DNA of 64,000 nt from contig NZ_OY970459.1 in the NCBI RefSeq assembly GCF_963853665.1, positions 4,960,001 to 5,024,000 on the forward strand, written 5' to 3'. This DNA comes from Mycobacterium decipiens (GTDB lineage Bacteria; Actinomycetota; Actinomycetes; Mycobacteriales; Mycobacteriaceae). Numbering within the stretch: the stretch's first letter is position 1; every line of letters begins with the position of its first letter. A program made the position numbers and the translations under genes. Under the pieces are notes generated by a model, which made no database searches, had not been told where the DNA came from, and was given only the letters and a program-made list of their open reading frames with translations. Below, one piece after another: positions 27,963 through 36,384 of the stretch.

Positions 27963-28322
27963 GATGATTGTTCCTTCGATTCGAAAATTGATGCGCTGCG
28001 GGGTGCCCGATCCCCGGAACCCAAAGTAGCTCAAGCGAAAGCGCACCGCCCTTCCGATATTCGCGTGCGACGAGCAACTATTTCGCGCGGAAACTGATGA
28101 ACCCGTGACAAGAGCAACTCGAGTGACAGTTCTGGTTAGACGGACAACCAAATCGACACGCCAATAGTGAGAACTCTTAGAGATGAGCCGTGGTTCTTAG
28201 CTGATCGTGACGAAACCGTGATCGGTGGGTGCGCCGATGCGGCGTTGCCGCCGGCATCCCGGCTACCGCCCCGCGCCGAGGAGTAGCGTTCCACGCACCG
28301 GGTAGTGGAGGGAGAACGAATC
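27963..28322. other. Divergent intergenic region between hemophore gene and DyP cassette
   Basis: A 360-bp non-coding stretch, AT-richer than its surroundings between about 27990 and 28220. It should contain both promoters. An imperfect inverted repeat AGAAC...GTTCT lies at about 28171-28198 and could be an operator. No gene seen. Confidence 0.4.
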
Positions 28323-28883
28323 ATGGCGGCCACCGACCACGACTGGAGCAAACCCGCTGCGATGGCCATCCCCGCGGAGGGCTACTTCGAGCTCCAGCGC
28401 GGCAGATATGGCCCAGTCTTTCCTAAAACACCCGCTTGCCACGGATTCTCCATCATCGCCAAGGTCAAGCCGGGGCGTGAAGCCACGATTCGCGAGTACG
28501 GCAAGGTGATTCAGGCCGCAATCGAAGCCGACCCGGACCTGTTGGCGCCACTGCGGCTGCACTACCTGCGCTGGGTGCTATTCGATGCGGGCTTCGGACT
28601 GCACTTTCAGTACCAAGGCATATTCGATACCGATTTCGACAAGTACACCGAGGACGCGATCAAGCTGTTCTCGCAGTCCGGCGTCACCACGGTTTTCACC
28701 AACCTGGAAGGCTTCCCGGACGACTGGCAGACCAACCCCGAGGCGTTCATCGAGTTCGTCCGGGAGCACCAATTCCCCAGTTTCCTCGAGTACGGGGAGT
28801 ACCCCTATGTGACGGCCGACGAGGTCAAGAAGGCGCTTCGGCTCAAGGCCGCCTTCTCCGACATGCTCGACCAGATGCAGTAG
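28323..28883 (+). CDS. Uncharacterised protein of the DyP-peroxidase cassette
   Basis: 186 aa from the ATG at 28323, with GGAGGGAGAAC at good spacing; a GTG six codons upstream overlaps that ribosome-binding site. There is no signal peptide or TM segment. The segment HGFSIIAKVKPGREATIREY followed by LRLHYLRWVLFDAGFGLHFQ looks like a ferredoxin-like alpha/beta fold, similar to the proteins I recall beside some DyP peroxidases, but I do not know a function. It is 21 bp upstream of the DyP gene on the same strand. Confidence 0.7.
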   Translation: MAATDHDWSKPAAMAIPAEGYFELQRGRYGPVFPKTPACHGFSIIAKVKPGREATIREYGKVIQAAIEADPDLLAPLRLHYLRWVLFDAGFGLHFQYQGIFDTDFDKYTEDAIKLFSQSGVTTVFTNLEGFPDDWQTNPEAFIEFVREHQFPSFLEYGEYPYVTADEVKKALRLKAAFSDMLDQMQ

Positions 28884-28904
28884 TTCACCAACCCCGGTGC
28901 ATCG

Positions 28905-30239
28905 ATGCTTGACCTCGAAAACATCCAGCACATCGTCACAACGCGGACACCCGCGATGACCGGGCGCTACGAATTCCTGTCGTTCGACAACCCGGCAGGC
29001 GGGCGCGCGTGGCTGGGCGAACTGGTGGACAAGGTCCAGTCGGCGGCCGATGCCCGGCGGACCATGGACAGCACCGATCGCTGGGTCACGCTCGCGTTCA
29101 CCTTCACCGGCCTGCGGGCGCTGGGGGTCTGCGAGGAATCGCTGGCCACCTTCCCAGACGAATTTCGGGAGGGCATGGCCGCCCGCGCGGACATCCTGGG
29201 TGACACCGGCGCAAATCATCCGGACAACTGGGTGGGCGGATTGGCCGGCAACGATCTCCACGCGATCGCGATCTTGTTCGCTCGCAACGATGCTGAGCGC
29301 CGACGCTGCGTCACGGTCCACGCCGACCTGATCGCACGCTGCCCCGGTGTGCGGGTGCTGTCCTTTCTCGATCTGAACGCGACGCCGCCGTTCAACTATG
29401 CACACGATCATTTCGGCTTCCGAGACCGATTGTCGCAACCGGTGATCGAAGGTAGTGGCGAGGAGCCGACACCGGGGTCCGGCGGACCGTTGAGACCCGG
29501 AGAATTCATCCTCGGCTACCCCGATGAGGACAATGTAGTCGCGAATCTGCCTCAGCCAGAAGAGTTGTCGCGCAACGGCAGCTACCTGGCCTACCGACGG
29601 TTGCGGGAGCACGTCGGCCTGTTCCGCAGTTACCTGGCTGAGCACACCGATACCCCGGCCCGGGAGGAGCTTCTTGCCGCCAAGTTGATGGGCCGGTGGA
29701 AAAGCGGGGCACCACTGGTTCTGGCACCCGAGCACGACGATCCCGAACTCGGTGCGGATCCGCTGCGTAACAACGACTTCAACTACAAGGAAATGGACCC
29801 CTTTGGATATGCGGTACCGCTGGGCTCGCACATCCGGCGACTTAACCCGCGCGACACGGCGGTCAATATGAACCGGCGGCGGATGATACGGCGCGGAGCG
29901 ACCTACGGCGAGGCCCTTCCCGACGGAGCTCCCGACGACGGCGCTGATCGAGGTATTGCCGCGTTCATCATCTGCGCAAGCCTGGTTCGGCAGTTCGAGT
30001 TCGCGCAGAATGTCTGGATCAACGACCGCAACTTCCACGAACTTGGAAACGAACGCGATCCGATCTGCGGAACACAAGACGGCACACTGGAATACAAGAT
30101 TCCGACGCGCCCCATCCGCAAAGTTCTCAAAGGGCTACCCGCCTTCACCACGCTGACCGGCGGAGCGTACTTCTTCCTGCCAGGCCGCAACGGCCTCAGC
30201 TATCTGGCCTCCCTCAACACACAGAGACCGCACCCATGA
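28905..30239 (+). CDS. DyP-type heme peroxidase family protein
   Basis: 444 aa. DyP peroxidases use H2O2 to oxidise dyes, phenolics or other bulky substrates. The family marks are the distal-side motif HFGFRDRLSQP (normally GxxDG, here GFRDR), the proximal heme-ligand His in PLGSHIRRLNPRD (about residue 310), and the RRRMIRRGATYG segment near 330 with the catalytic Arg. No Tat or Sec signal is present, so it is cytoplasmic or encapsulated; no encapsulin gene is adjacent. It ends ATGA-overlapping with the next gene. It belongs to the larger, insert-containing DyP class rather than the short B type. Confidence 0.85.
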   Translation: MLDLENIQHIVTTRTPAMTGRYEFLSFDNPAGGRAWLGELVDKVQSAADARRTMDSTDRWVTLAFTFTGLRALGVCEESLATFPDEFREGMAARADILGDTGANHPDNWVGGLAGNDLHAIAILFARNDAERRRCVTVHADLIARCPGVRVLSFLDLNATPPFNYAHDHFGFRDRLSQPVIEGSGEEPTPGSGGPLRPGEFILGYPDEDNVVANLPQPEELSRNGSYLAYRRLREHVGLFRSYLAEHTDTPAREELLAAKLMGRWKSGAPLVLAPEHDDPELGADPLRNNDFNYKEMDPFGYAVPLGSHIRRLNPRDTAVNMNRRRMIRRGATYGEALPDGAPDDGADRGIAAFIICASLVRQFEFAQNVWINDRNFHELGNERDPICGTQDGTLEYKIPTRPIRKVLKGLPAFTTLTGGAYFFLPGRNGLSYLASLNTQRPHP

Positions 30240-31270
30240 GCAGCACAAGCACTTCCCGGCCCGCGCGCACGTACAACCAGGCGCACCTTCCCCGTCGGCA
30301 TACCCGAGGTCGCCGGCGCATGAGCATCTATTGGACCTGGAGCTATCCGTGGGAATCGCAACGTGATCCGGCCGCGATCGACAACAGGTTCTCCACCATG
30401 ACCGAGGTCCGCAGAGTGGCCTGGCCGAACTACGAGACCCGGGAGTGGGACCAGACGCACTTCCTGCAAGGCATCGCCGGCACCCTGGAGCTGTTCCATC
30501 GTTCGACGCTGGCGTTTCAAAGTCTGGCCGGGGAGGTAACCGGTCACCCGGTGGCGGTATTCCAGCGCATCGACCAAGCCGGCTACCGGCTGCCGATCGA
30601 CGAGCGGATACTGGCCGACACCGACACCTTGCTGGTGTTCGGTCTCGATCACGTGCTCGGCCAGGACGAGGCGCAACCCGATGAGGTCGACGCGATCCGG
30701 GACTGGCTGCAGCGGGAAGGCACCTGCCTGCTGCTGGCCCCGCATCATGACGTCGGATTCACCGACGACATGACGCAACGCCAGGTCGAGTATCTACACC
30801 ACGGCGATCCGCTGGTGGGGCGCCAGCAACGCTTCAGTCAATACACCCGCTCCCTGATGAGGGCGCTCGACGTTCCCGTCTACAACAAATGGGGGTTGCG
30901 TCCGGCAGTTGTCCCGCAGGCCGACGACAGCAACCAGATCGCTCCGCTGACCGGTTTTCGCGACCTGGACACGCCGCGACTTCTCGACAAGGTCACCACC
31001 TTCAACTTCCACCCTCACCTCCCGCACTACGAGCTAACGGCGCCAGCGGGCGATGGCCTGCGCGTGCTGGCCCGGCAACGGGTCGATCCGACGCGACCCC
31101 ATCCGTTCACCGCGGCGGGAAACACCGAGTTCAATGCGCTTATCTGGATGCCGCCCGACGGCCGCCGCGCCGGCGACATTGTGCTGGTGGACTCCACAAA
31201 TTTCACCACGCTTTTCGGTGGCACCGCGAGCCTGGTGAACTTCTGGCGGAACGTCTCGCTGATGCAGTAG
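30236..31270 (+). CDS. Uncharacterised protein of the DyP-peroxidase cassette
   Basis: 344 aa from the ATG at 30236, which overlaps the DyP stop by 4 bp; an internal ATG at 30320 (MSIYWTWSYP) would drop a basic N-terminus. The centre reads as alternating strands and helices, with DTDTLLVFGLDHVLG and WLQREGTCLLLAPHHDVG reminiscent of the flavodoxin-like or glutamine-amidotransferase-like folds. I cannot see a catalytic Cys-His pair. Its coupling to the DyP gene implies a shared process; the function is unknown. Confidence 0.7.
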   Translation: MSSTSTSRPARTYNQAHLPRRHTRGRRRMSIYWTWSYPWESQRDPAAIDNRFSTMTEVRRVAWPNYETREWDQTHFLQGIAGTLELFHRSTLAFQSLAGEVTGHPVAVFQRIDQAGYRLPIDERILADTDTLLVFGLDHVLGQDEAQPDEVDAIRDWLQREGTCLLLAPHHDVGFTDDMTQRQVEYLHHGDPLVGRQQRFSQYTRSLMRALDVPVYNKWGLRPAVVPQADDSNQIAPLTGFRDLDTPRLLDKVTTFNFHPHLPHYELTAPAGDGLRVLARQRVDPTRPHPFTAAGNTEFNALIWMPPDGRRAGDIVLVDSTNFTTLFGGTASLVNFWRNVSLMQ

Positions 31271-31285
31271 AGCGCAGCGCCGGCG

Positions 31286-31654
31286 CTATCCGTTGAGCCT
31301 GCCGTCCCGCACGCCGGTCAAGGCATCGTCCAGCGTCGGATACAACGGAAAGGTCTTGTCCAAACCCGTCAGGTGAATCGGTCTTCTGGTGGCCGGACTC
31401 CGTGCGACCACCCCGAATTCGGCGGATTCGCCGATTTTCTCGTATGTTGCCGCCAAAATCTTAAGCCCCACCGAGCCAAGAAATTCCACCGCGGAAAGGT
31501 CAATGACCAACGCCGTCGGATTATCTGCAATCACTGAACCGATGGCTTCTTCAAGGGCTGGAGCGGTGACCAAATCAATTTCGCCGCCGATGCTGAGCAC
31601 GGCGACCCCGTCGTGGTCGGCCACCGTGGCGGTGATCGAATCAGGAGCTGACAA
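31286..31654 (-). CDS. rsfB: Anti-anti-sigma factor of the SigF pathway
   Basis: Orthologue of Rv3687c, 122 aa from the TTG at 31652-31654 (LSAPDSITATV) preceded by AAAGGAT; this equals the known length. It is a single STAS domain with the phosphorylatable Ser in LSAVEFLGSVGLKIL. In M. tuberculosis RsfB binds the anti-sigma factor UsfX (RsbW) and frees SigF, and phosphorylation blocks this. It is divergent from a complete stressosome operon here, an arrangement that gives it plausible upstream regulators. Confidence 0.92.
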   Translation of the reverse strand: MSAPDSITATVADHDGVAVLSIGGEIDLVTAPALEEAIGSVIADNPTALVIDLSAVEFLGSVGLKILAATYEKIGESAEFGVVARSPATRRPIHLTGLDKTFPLYPTLDDALTGVRDGRLNG

Positions 31655-31821
31655 TGGCGATCCTTTGTCCGAGCCGTCGGTGTGGTGCAAGCCTAGCCTG
31701 CCCGGCGAACTGCGAGAAGAATATGACGTCAACACCTCGCAGGGGGCCGGGCCAGGCTAGTCTCGCCATAGGACCCGCGCCCTGCGGAGCGCGACGCGCA
31801 CTGGAGGCCTTGGGAGGGTAA

Positions 31822-32715
31822 ATGTCTGATCCGGCGATAGACCTCAGCGGCGCCCACCCCAGCGCGCATATGGTCGGCGTTTCCAGTGAGGGATTGCTGC
31901 CACAGCTGGTGCAGCACCTGCGGCAGAATCGCACCGCGTTGCGCGAGAAATGGGCGCGAAGTATTACCGAGGCGGAGTTGCTCACCGCGATGACGCCCGA
32001 AGAAATCTTCTCCGAAGCGACCGCCGTCTACGACAACTACGTCGGCGTGCTCGAGACCGGAAGCGTCGAAGCGCTACAGGCGTACGCGCGCGACCTGTCC
32101 GAACGCATCATCCCGCGCGGCGTCGAGACCGACGAGGTCGTCGGTATCGTTCTGCTGCTGCGTGACGTGCTGGGGCGCTCGCTGTTCGAGAAATACCAAA
32201 CCAACTTCGAGATGCTCAACCGCGTCCTGGACGCTTACGAGCCGGCGGCTAACCGCATCGCCAATACGGTGGCCGTCAGCTTCGTGCAGGAACGCGAGCG
32301 GGTCATCCGCCAACAGCAAGAAGCCATCCGCGAGCTGTCGACGCCGGTGCTGCAGGTGCGCGAGCAGCTGCTGATTCTGCCGATCATCGGTGTGCTGGAC
32401 AGCCAGCGCGCCCGCCAAGTCACCGAACAGCTGCTGCGCGCCATTCGGTCCAACCGGGCAAAGGTCGTCGTTATCGACATCACCGGTGTGCCCACCATCG
32501 ACTCCACGGTGGCAAACCACCTGGTGCAGACCGTCGACGCATCGGGGTTGATGGGGGCGAGCGTGATCATCACCGGCCTGTCCTCCGAAATCGCGTTGAC
32601 GCTGGTGACGATCGGGTTGGATCTCTCGAAGATGAACGCCGTCGGTGACCTGCAGGGCGGCATCGAAGAAGCCGAGCGCCTGCTCGGCTACGAAGTCACT
32701 CGCACGGGTGAGTAA
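31822..32715 (+). CDS. rsbR: Stressosome sensor/scaffold RsbR paralogue
   Basis: 297 aa, ATG at 31822 behind GGGAGGG. An N-terminal all-helical globin-like RsbR domain (about 25-170: LRQNRTALREKWARSI, TDEVVGIVLLLRDVLGRSLF) joins a C-terminal STAS domain (about 175-290) through a helix. The STAS core reads VVIDITGVPTIDSTVANHL. By hand alignment Ser228 and Thr260 (EIALT) fall where B. subtilis RsbRA carries Thr171 and Thr205, the RsbT phosphorylation sites. RsbR and RsbS co-assemble into the megadalton stressosome. First gene of a five-gene operon. Confidence 0.9.
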   Translation: MSDPAIDLSGAHPSAHMVGVSSEGLLPQLVQHLRQNRTALREKWARSITEAELLTAMTPEEIFSEATAVYDNYVGVLETGSVEALQAYARDLSERIIPRGVETDEVVGIVLLLRDVLGRSLFEKYQTNFEMLNRVLDAYEPAANRIANTVAVSFVQERERVIRQQQEAIRELSTPVLQVREQLLILPIIGVLDSQRARQVTEQLLRAIRSNRAKVVVIDITGVPTIDSTVANHLVQTVDASGLMGASVIITGLSSEIALTLVTIGLDLSKMNAVGDLQGGIEEAERLLGYEVTRTGE

Positions 32716-32745
32716 ACCGCAAAGGACAGCCACCAAGGGCAGCCC

Positions 32746-33138
32746 ATGCCAGTACCAATCCTGAAACAGGGCGCGATTCTTATCGCCAGTGTGCAAGCCG
32801 CACTCACCGACTCCGATACCGAACGCCTGCGCCACGATCTCATGGAGCGGGTCGGCCGGTACCGTGCGCAGGGCATCATCGTCGACGTCACCGCCATCGA
32901 CGTGATGGATTCGTTCGCGGCCCGCTCGCTGCGGACCATTGCACACATGACCCGGCTGCACGGCGCCACCACCGTGATCGTGGGCGTGCAGCCGGAGGTG
33001 GCCTTTGCGATGGTGCAACTGGGCCTGACATTCGAAGACATCAGTACCGCGCTGGACCTGGAAGAGGGCATAGCGCTGCTGAACAAGCTACTGGGGCTGG
33101 GGAAACCGACGATCGGGCGAGACGGTGCCCTCGGGTGA
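32746..33138 (+). CDS. rsbS: Stressosome scaffold protein RsbS
   Basis: 130 aa, a stand-alone STAS domain. Starts MPVPILKQGAILIASVQAAL, typical of RsbS. The phosphorylation site is Ser56 in AIDVMDSFAARSL, matching Ser59 of B. subtilis RsbS. It holds RsbT in the unstressed complex. It is 30 bp after rsbR and overlaps rsbT by 14 bp, as in classical rsbRST modules. Confidence 0.93.
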   Translation: MPVPILKQGAILIASVQAALTDSDTERLRHDLMERVGRYRAQGIIVDVTAIDVMDSFAARSLRTIAHMTRLHGATTVIVGVQPEVAFAMVQLGLTFEDISTALDLEEGIALLNKLLGLGKPTIGRDGALG

Positions 33139-33538
33139 AATCGTGGTCGACATTGGCAATCCCGACGATATCGTCGCCGCCCGCAAAGCCGGACATCAGC
33201 TCGCGCTTGACCTCGGCTTCTCGCTGACCGATGTGACCATGATCGCGACCGCTATCTCCGAAGTCGCACGCAATATCACCAGCTACGCGGGCCATGGCGC
33301 GATTCGGGTTGCGGTGGCCACCCGGGAGGGCCGCAAGGCGCTGGTGGTCCGCGCCGAGGACGAAGGTCCCGGCATCGCCGACATCGAGCGGGCGATGGAG
33401 GACGGGTACTCGACCGGCCGCGGGCTCGGCATGGGCCTGCCCGGAGCACGGCGCCTGATGGATCGGTTGATCGTGGAATCCGCCCTGGGCCGCGGGACGG
33501 TTGTCGAGATGTGGAAATGGGTTCCATCCCGTGCGTGA
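33125..33538 (+). CDS. rsbT: Stressosome serine/threonine kinase RsbT
   Basis: 137 aa from a GTG at 33125. GHKL-type kinase with N-box AISEVARNITSYA, G1 box DEGPGI and G2 region GLGMGLPGARRLMD. In the known system RsbT phosphorylates RsbR and RsbS on stress, leaves the complex and activates an RsbU phosphatase. It overlaps both neighbours, so the subunits are probably made in fixed ratio. Confidence 0.93.
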   Translation: MPSGEIVVDIGNPDDIVAARKAGHQLALDLGFSLTDVTMIATAISEVARNITSYAGHGAIRVAVATREGRKALVVRAEDEGPGIADIERAMEDGYSTGRGLGMGLPGARRLMDRLIVESALGRGTVVEMWKWVPSRA

Positions 33539-34157
33539 TCACGGCCGCTTCGGGCCGATCGAGTGGGCGACCGCCGGACGCCCACGGCCAGGGCAGCAAC
33601 TCTGCGGCGACCAGCCGATCGCGGTCGACATCGACAGCGACACCGCCTTATTCGGCGTGCTGGACGGACTCGGTCACGGCCCGGCTGCCGCCAGCGCGGC
33701 GCTGACCGCGGTGGACGTGCTCACCAACGCCCGCGGCGAGCGACTCGAGGTCTTGATCCAGCTGTGCCATCGCGTGCTGGAGGGCACCAGGGGGGTCGCG
33801 ATGACCCTGTCGCGGGTCGATTTCAGCACCGGCAAGATGAGCTGGACCGGGGTGGGGAACGTCACCGCCAACTTGGTCGCCAAGGCTGTCAGCGGTGTGC
33901 AAATCCGCGCCTGTGCGCGTTTGGCCAACGGTATTGTTGGCTACCGGATTCCGGAGATTACACCCGCGAAACTGGTTCCCATTCGCACCGGCGACCTGCT
34001 CGTCATCGCCAGTGATGGCATTTCCGGCGAGCACCTGGACCATATCGACTTCGCGGCCTCGGCCGCCGATATCGCCGAGCAGATTTTGGCCAAGCACGCC
34101 AAGGCTGCCGATGATGCCGTGGTGCTTGCCGCGCGTCACCGGGGTATCCCGACATGA
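33531..34157 (+). CDS. rsbX: RsbX-like PP2C phosphatase
   Basis: 208 aa from a GTG at 33531 overlapping the rsbT stop; a TTG at 33501 would add ten residues. A single SpoIIE-type PP2C domain: FGVLDGLGHGPAAASAAL, WTGVGNVTANLV, DLLVIASDGIS, then DDAVVLAARH, giving the metal-binding Asp set. In B. subtilis RsbX removes phosphates from RsbR and RsbS and resets the stressosome. Position straight after rsbT supports that role. It overlaps the next gene by 4 bp. Confidence 0.88.
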   Translation: MRDHGRFGPIEWATAGRPRPGQQLCGDQPIAVDIDSDTALFGVLDGLGHGPAAASAALTAVDVLTNARGERLEVLIQLCHRVLEGTRGVAMTLSRVDFSTGKMSWTGVGNVTANLVAKAVSGVQIRACARLANGIVGYRIPEITPAKLVPIRTGDLLVIASDGISGEHLDHIDFAASAADIAEQILAKHAKAADDAVVLAARHRGIPT

Positions 34158-36382
34158 CCTACACCGACGACTTCCGCGCCCACTACAGCGCCGCGCTGCG
34201 TAACTACCTGGACACCCGCGACGAGGACAGCCTGGCCGTCGGGCATGAGCTCGGGCGCCGGGCCCTGCAGGAGCAGATCAGCGTGCTCGACATCGTCGAG
34301 AACCATGTCCGGCTGATCAATGAGCTTGCGAAGGATCCCGCCGCCGACGGGCCGATCGCATTGGAGTTCCTGTTGCAGACGCTGGCCGCGCTCGACGTCG
34401 CGACGCGGGGATTTCTCGATGGCACCAGGCGCTACGAAGAACAGCGGGCCCGCGCCGAGGGTCTGGCCGATCGCGACAAGTTCCGCACCGCGCTGGTGAA
34501 TTCGTTGCAGGAGGGCTTCTTCGTCGCCGATCACGACGGTGCGGTGATCGACATGAACAACGCCTTCGCCGAGATTCTCGGCTATCCCCCGGAGGGCCTG
34601 CCGTACCGGTGGCCGCACCCGTGGCTGGTCGACAAACAGGCCGCGGCCGCGCAACAGGAGCGGGTGCGGCGGGACGGCAGCGCCGAGTACGAAACCCCGA
34701 TCCGGCATCAAGACGGCCATCTCGCCTGGGTGACGGTTAGCATCAACGCGGTCCGGGGCGCCGGCGCCCATCGGGACGTGTACGTCGGAACGGTTCGCGA
34801 CATCACCGCGGAACGGGCTTTTGCCGCCCGAGAAAGCGCGGCCCTGCGACTGGCTACGGCCGTCGCTGTGGCCAGGAGCGTGGCAGAGGTGCTGTCGATC
34901 ACCCTCGAGGAGTGCCGAGCCGCGGTCGACGTGAAGCGCGTCATAGCGGTCATATGGCCACCGGGTGACGGCGAGCCGACCGTACAGGTCGCGGGCGATC
35001 CGTCCGTATCAGCTTGGCGCGAACTGGATCCGTTGTTGCGCCAGACATTTCAGGATGCCCGTCACCAGCTGCCACTGACGGCCCGACCTATCGAGTGGCC
35101 AGACACTCCAGGCAAAGCACAGGGAATGGTCGCGGTGCTGTCCGGCACCGCAGACGTGGCGTTGTGGCTGGAGCTTCGCGCACCCCGCTGGGTGATCGCG
35201 GAGGATCGGCTCCTGGTCACGGTCCTCGTCGGCCATCTGAGTCTGGCCATCCGGCACGTCCGCCAATTCGAGAGCGCACGCGAGACGTCGCTGACGTTGC
35301 AGCGCGCGATGCTGCCTTCGGTAGCACCCCCACCAGGCTTTGCCGTTCGCTACGAACCCGCCGTGCCACCGCTCGAGATTGGGGGCGACTGGTATGACGT
35401 CCTGCCGATCGGTGAGCACCACATCGGCATCGTCGTCGGGGACTGCGTGGGTCGTGGTTTACCGGCCGCAGCGATCATGGGGCAGCTCCGCAGCTCGGCG
35501 CGAGCACTGATGCTGACCGGCGCCAAACCGGCGCTGTTGCTCGAGCAGCTCGATGCGGCGGCCTCGCTCATTCCGGATGCGTACTGCACAACGGTATTCC
35601 TGGCGATCCTTGACACCGAATCCGGGCTGCTGGAGTACAGCAACGCCGGCCACATGCCAGCCTTGCTCGCCGAGGCCGGGTCCGAATCCGAGTCCGGCTC
35701 GGGCGCAACGTCGTTGACCGACGCTCGGTCAGTGCCACTGGCGGTCCGCCGCGACGAGCCGCGTCCGCAAGCATCCCGGGTGCTGGGCCCGGGCTCGACA
35801 CTGATCCTGTTCACCGACGGGTTGGTCGAGCGCAAGCACGAGTCGATCGACGACGGCCTTTCGCGGGTCGCAGATGTCTTGCTGGACACGGTGCAGCTAC
35901 CCATCGCGGCTGTCGCCGATGCGATGCTGCGCCGGTTGGCCCCCGAGGGGGGATACGACGACGACGTCGCAATCGTCGTGTACCGGCACCAACATGCGCC
36001 GCTGCGAATCGAAAGTGCCGCTACCGCAAATCAATTGGCCAGCATTCGACGTCAGCTCACCGCATGGCTGCGAACCGCCGCCGTCCCGGACGCGCAGATC
36101 ACCGACATCGTGCTCGCTGTCAACGAGGCGTGTACCAACATTATCGAGCACGCATACCGCGGACATAGCGTCGGGACGATGCTGCTCAAGGCGCAAGCCG
36201 TTGCCGGTGAAATCCAGCTGCGGATCAGCGATTCCGGCTCATGGAAACCACCGGACACCGATCCCGGCAACAGGGGGCGAGGCCTGCTGCTGATCAAAAC
36301 CATCAGTGACTCGGTAGCACTGGACAGCACCCCAGCCGGAACCACTGTCGACATCACTTTCCGGCTAGCCCGCGGCGACTAG
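34154..36382 (+). CDS. RsbU-like multidomain protein: sensor-PAS-GAF-PP2C phosphatase-GHKL kinase
   Basis: 742 aa. Domains in order: an N-terminal helical RsbU/RsbR-type domain (about 1-92) that in RsbU binds RsbT; a PAS domain (about 108-220, ending YVGTVRDITAER); a GAF-like region (about 235-375); a SpoIIE PP2C domain (about 385-612) with GGDWYDVL, GDCVGRGLPAAA, FTDGLVER and YDDDVAIV; and a C-terminal GHKL ATPase (about 615-742) with VNEACTNIIEHAY and RGRGLLLIKTISD. It could both dephosphorylate and phosphorylate an anti-anti-sigma factor. Related in design to M. tuberculosis Rv1364c, but without a STAS domain, which the nearby rsfB could supply. Confidence 0.9.
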   Translation: MTYTDDFRAHYSAALRNYLDTRDEDSLAVGHELGRRALQEQISVLDIVENHVRLINELAKDPAADGPIALEFLLQTLAALDVATRGFLDGTRRYEEQRARAEGLADRDKFRTALVNSLQEGFFVADHDGAVIDMNNAFAEILGYPPEGLPYRWPHPWLVDKQAAAAQQERVRRDGSAEYETPIRHQDGHLAWVTVSINAVRGAGAHRDVYVGTVRDITAERAFAARESAALRLATAVAVARSVAEVLSITLEECRAAVDVKRVIAVIWPPGDGEPTVQVAGDPSVSAWRELDPLLRQTFQDARHQLPLTARPIEWPDTPGKAQGMVAVLSGTADVALWLELRAPRWVIAEDRLLVTVLVGHLSLAIRHVRQFESARETSLTLQRAMLPSVAPPPGFAVRYEPAVPPLEIGGDWYDVLPIGEHHIGIVVGDCVGRGLPAAAIMGQLRSSARALMLTGAKPALLLEQLDAAASLIPDAYCTTVFLAILDTESGLLEYSNAGHMPALLAEAGSESESGSGATSLTDARSVPLAVRRDEPRPQASRVLGPGSTLILFTDGLVERKHESIDDGLSRVADVLLDTVQLPIAAVADAMLRRLAPEGGYDDDVAIVVYRHQHAPLRIESAATANQLASIRRQLTAWLRTAAVPDAQITDIVLAVNEACTNIIEHAYRGHSVGTMLLKAQAVAGEIQLRISDSGSWKPPDTDPGNRGRGLLLIKTISDSVALDSTPAGTTVDITFRLARGD

Positions 36383-36384
36383 GC

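Noticed and set aside
28578..30077. 499-codon minus-strand frame opposite the DyP gene
   Set aside because: The plus strand carries recognised DyP heme motifs; the minus frame has no family pattern.
28905..30239. Encapsulin-loaded DyP
   Set aside because: No encapsulin shell gene in the window and no recognisable C-terminal targeting peptide at the end of this protein.
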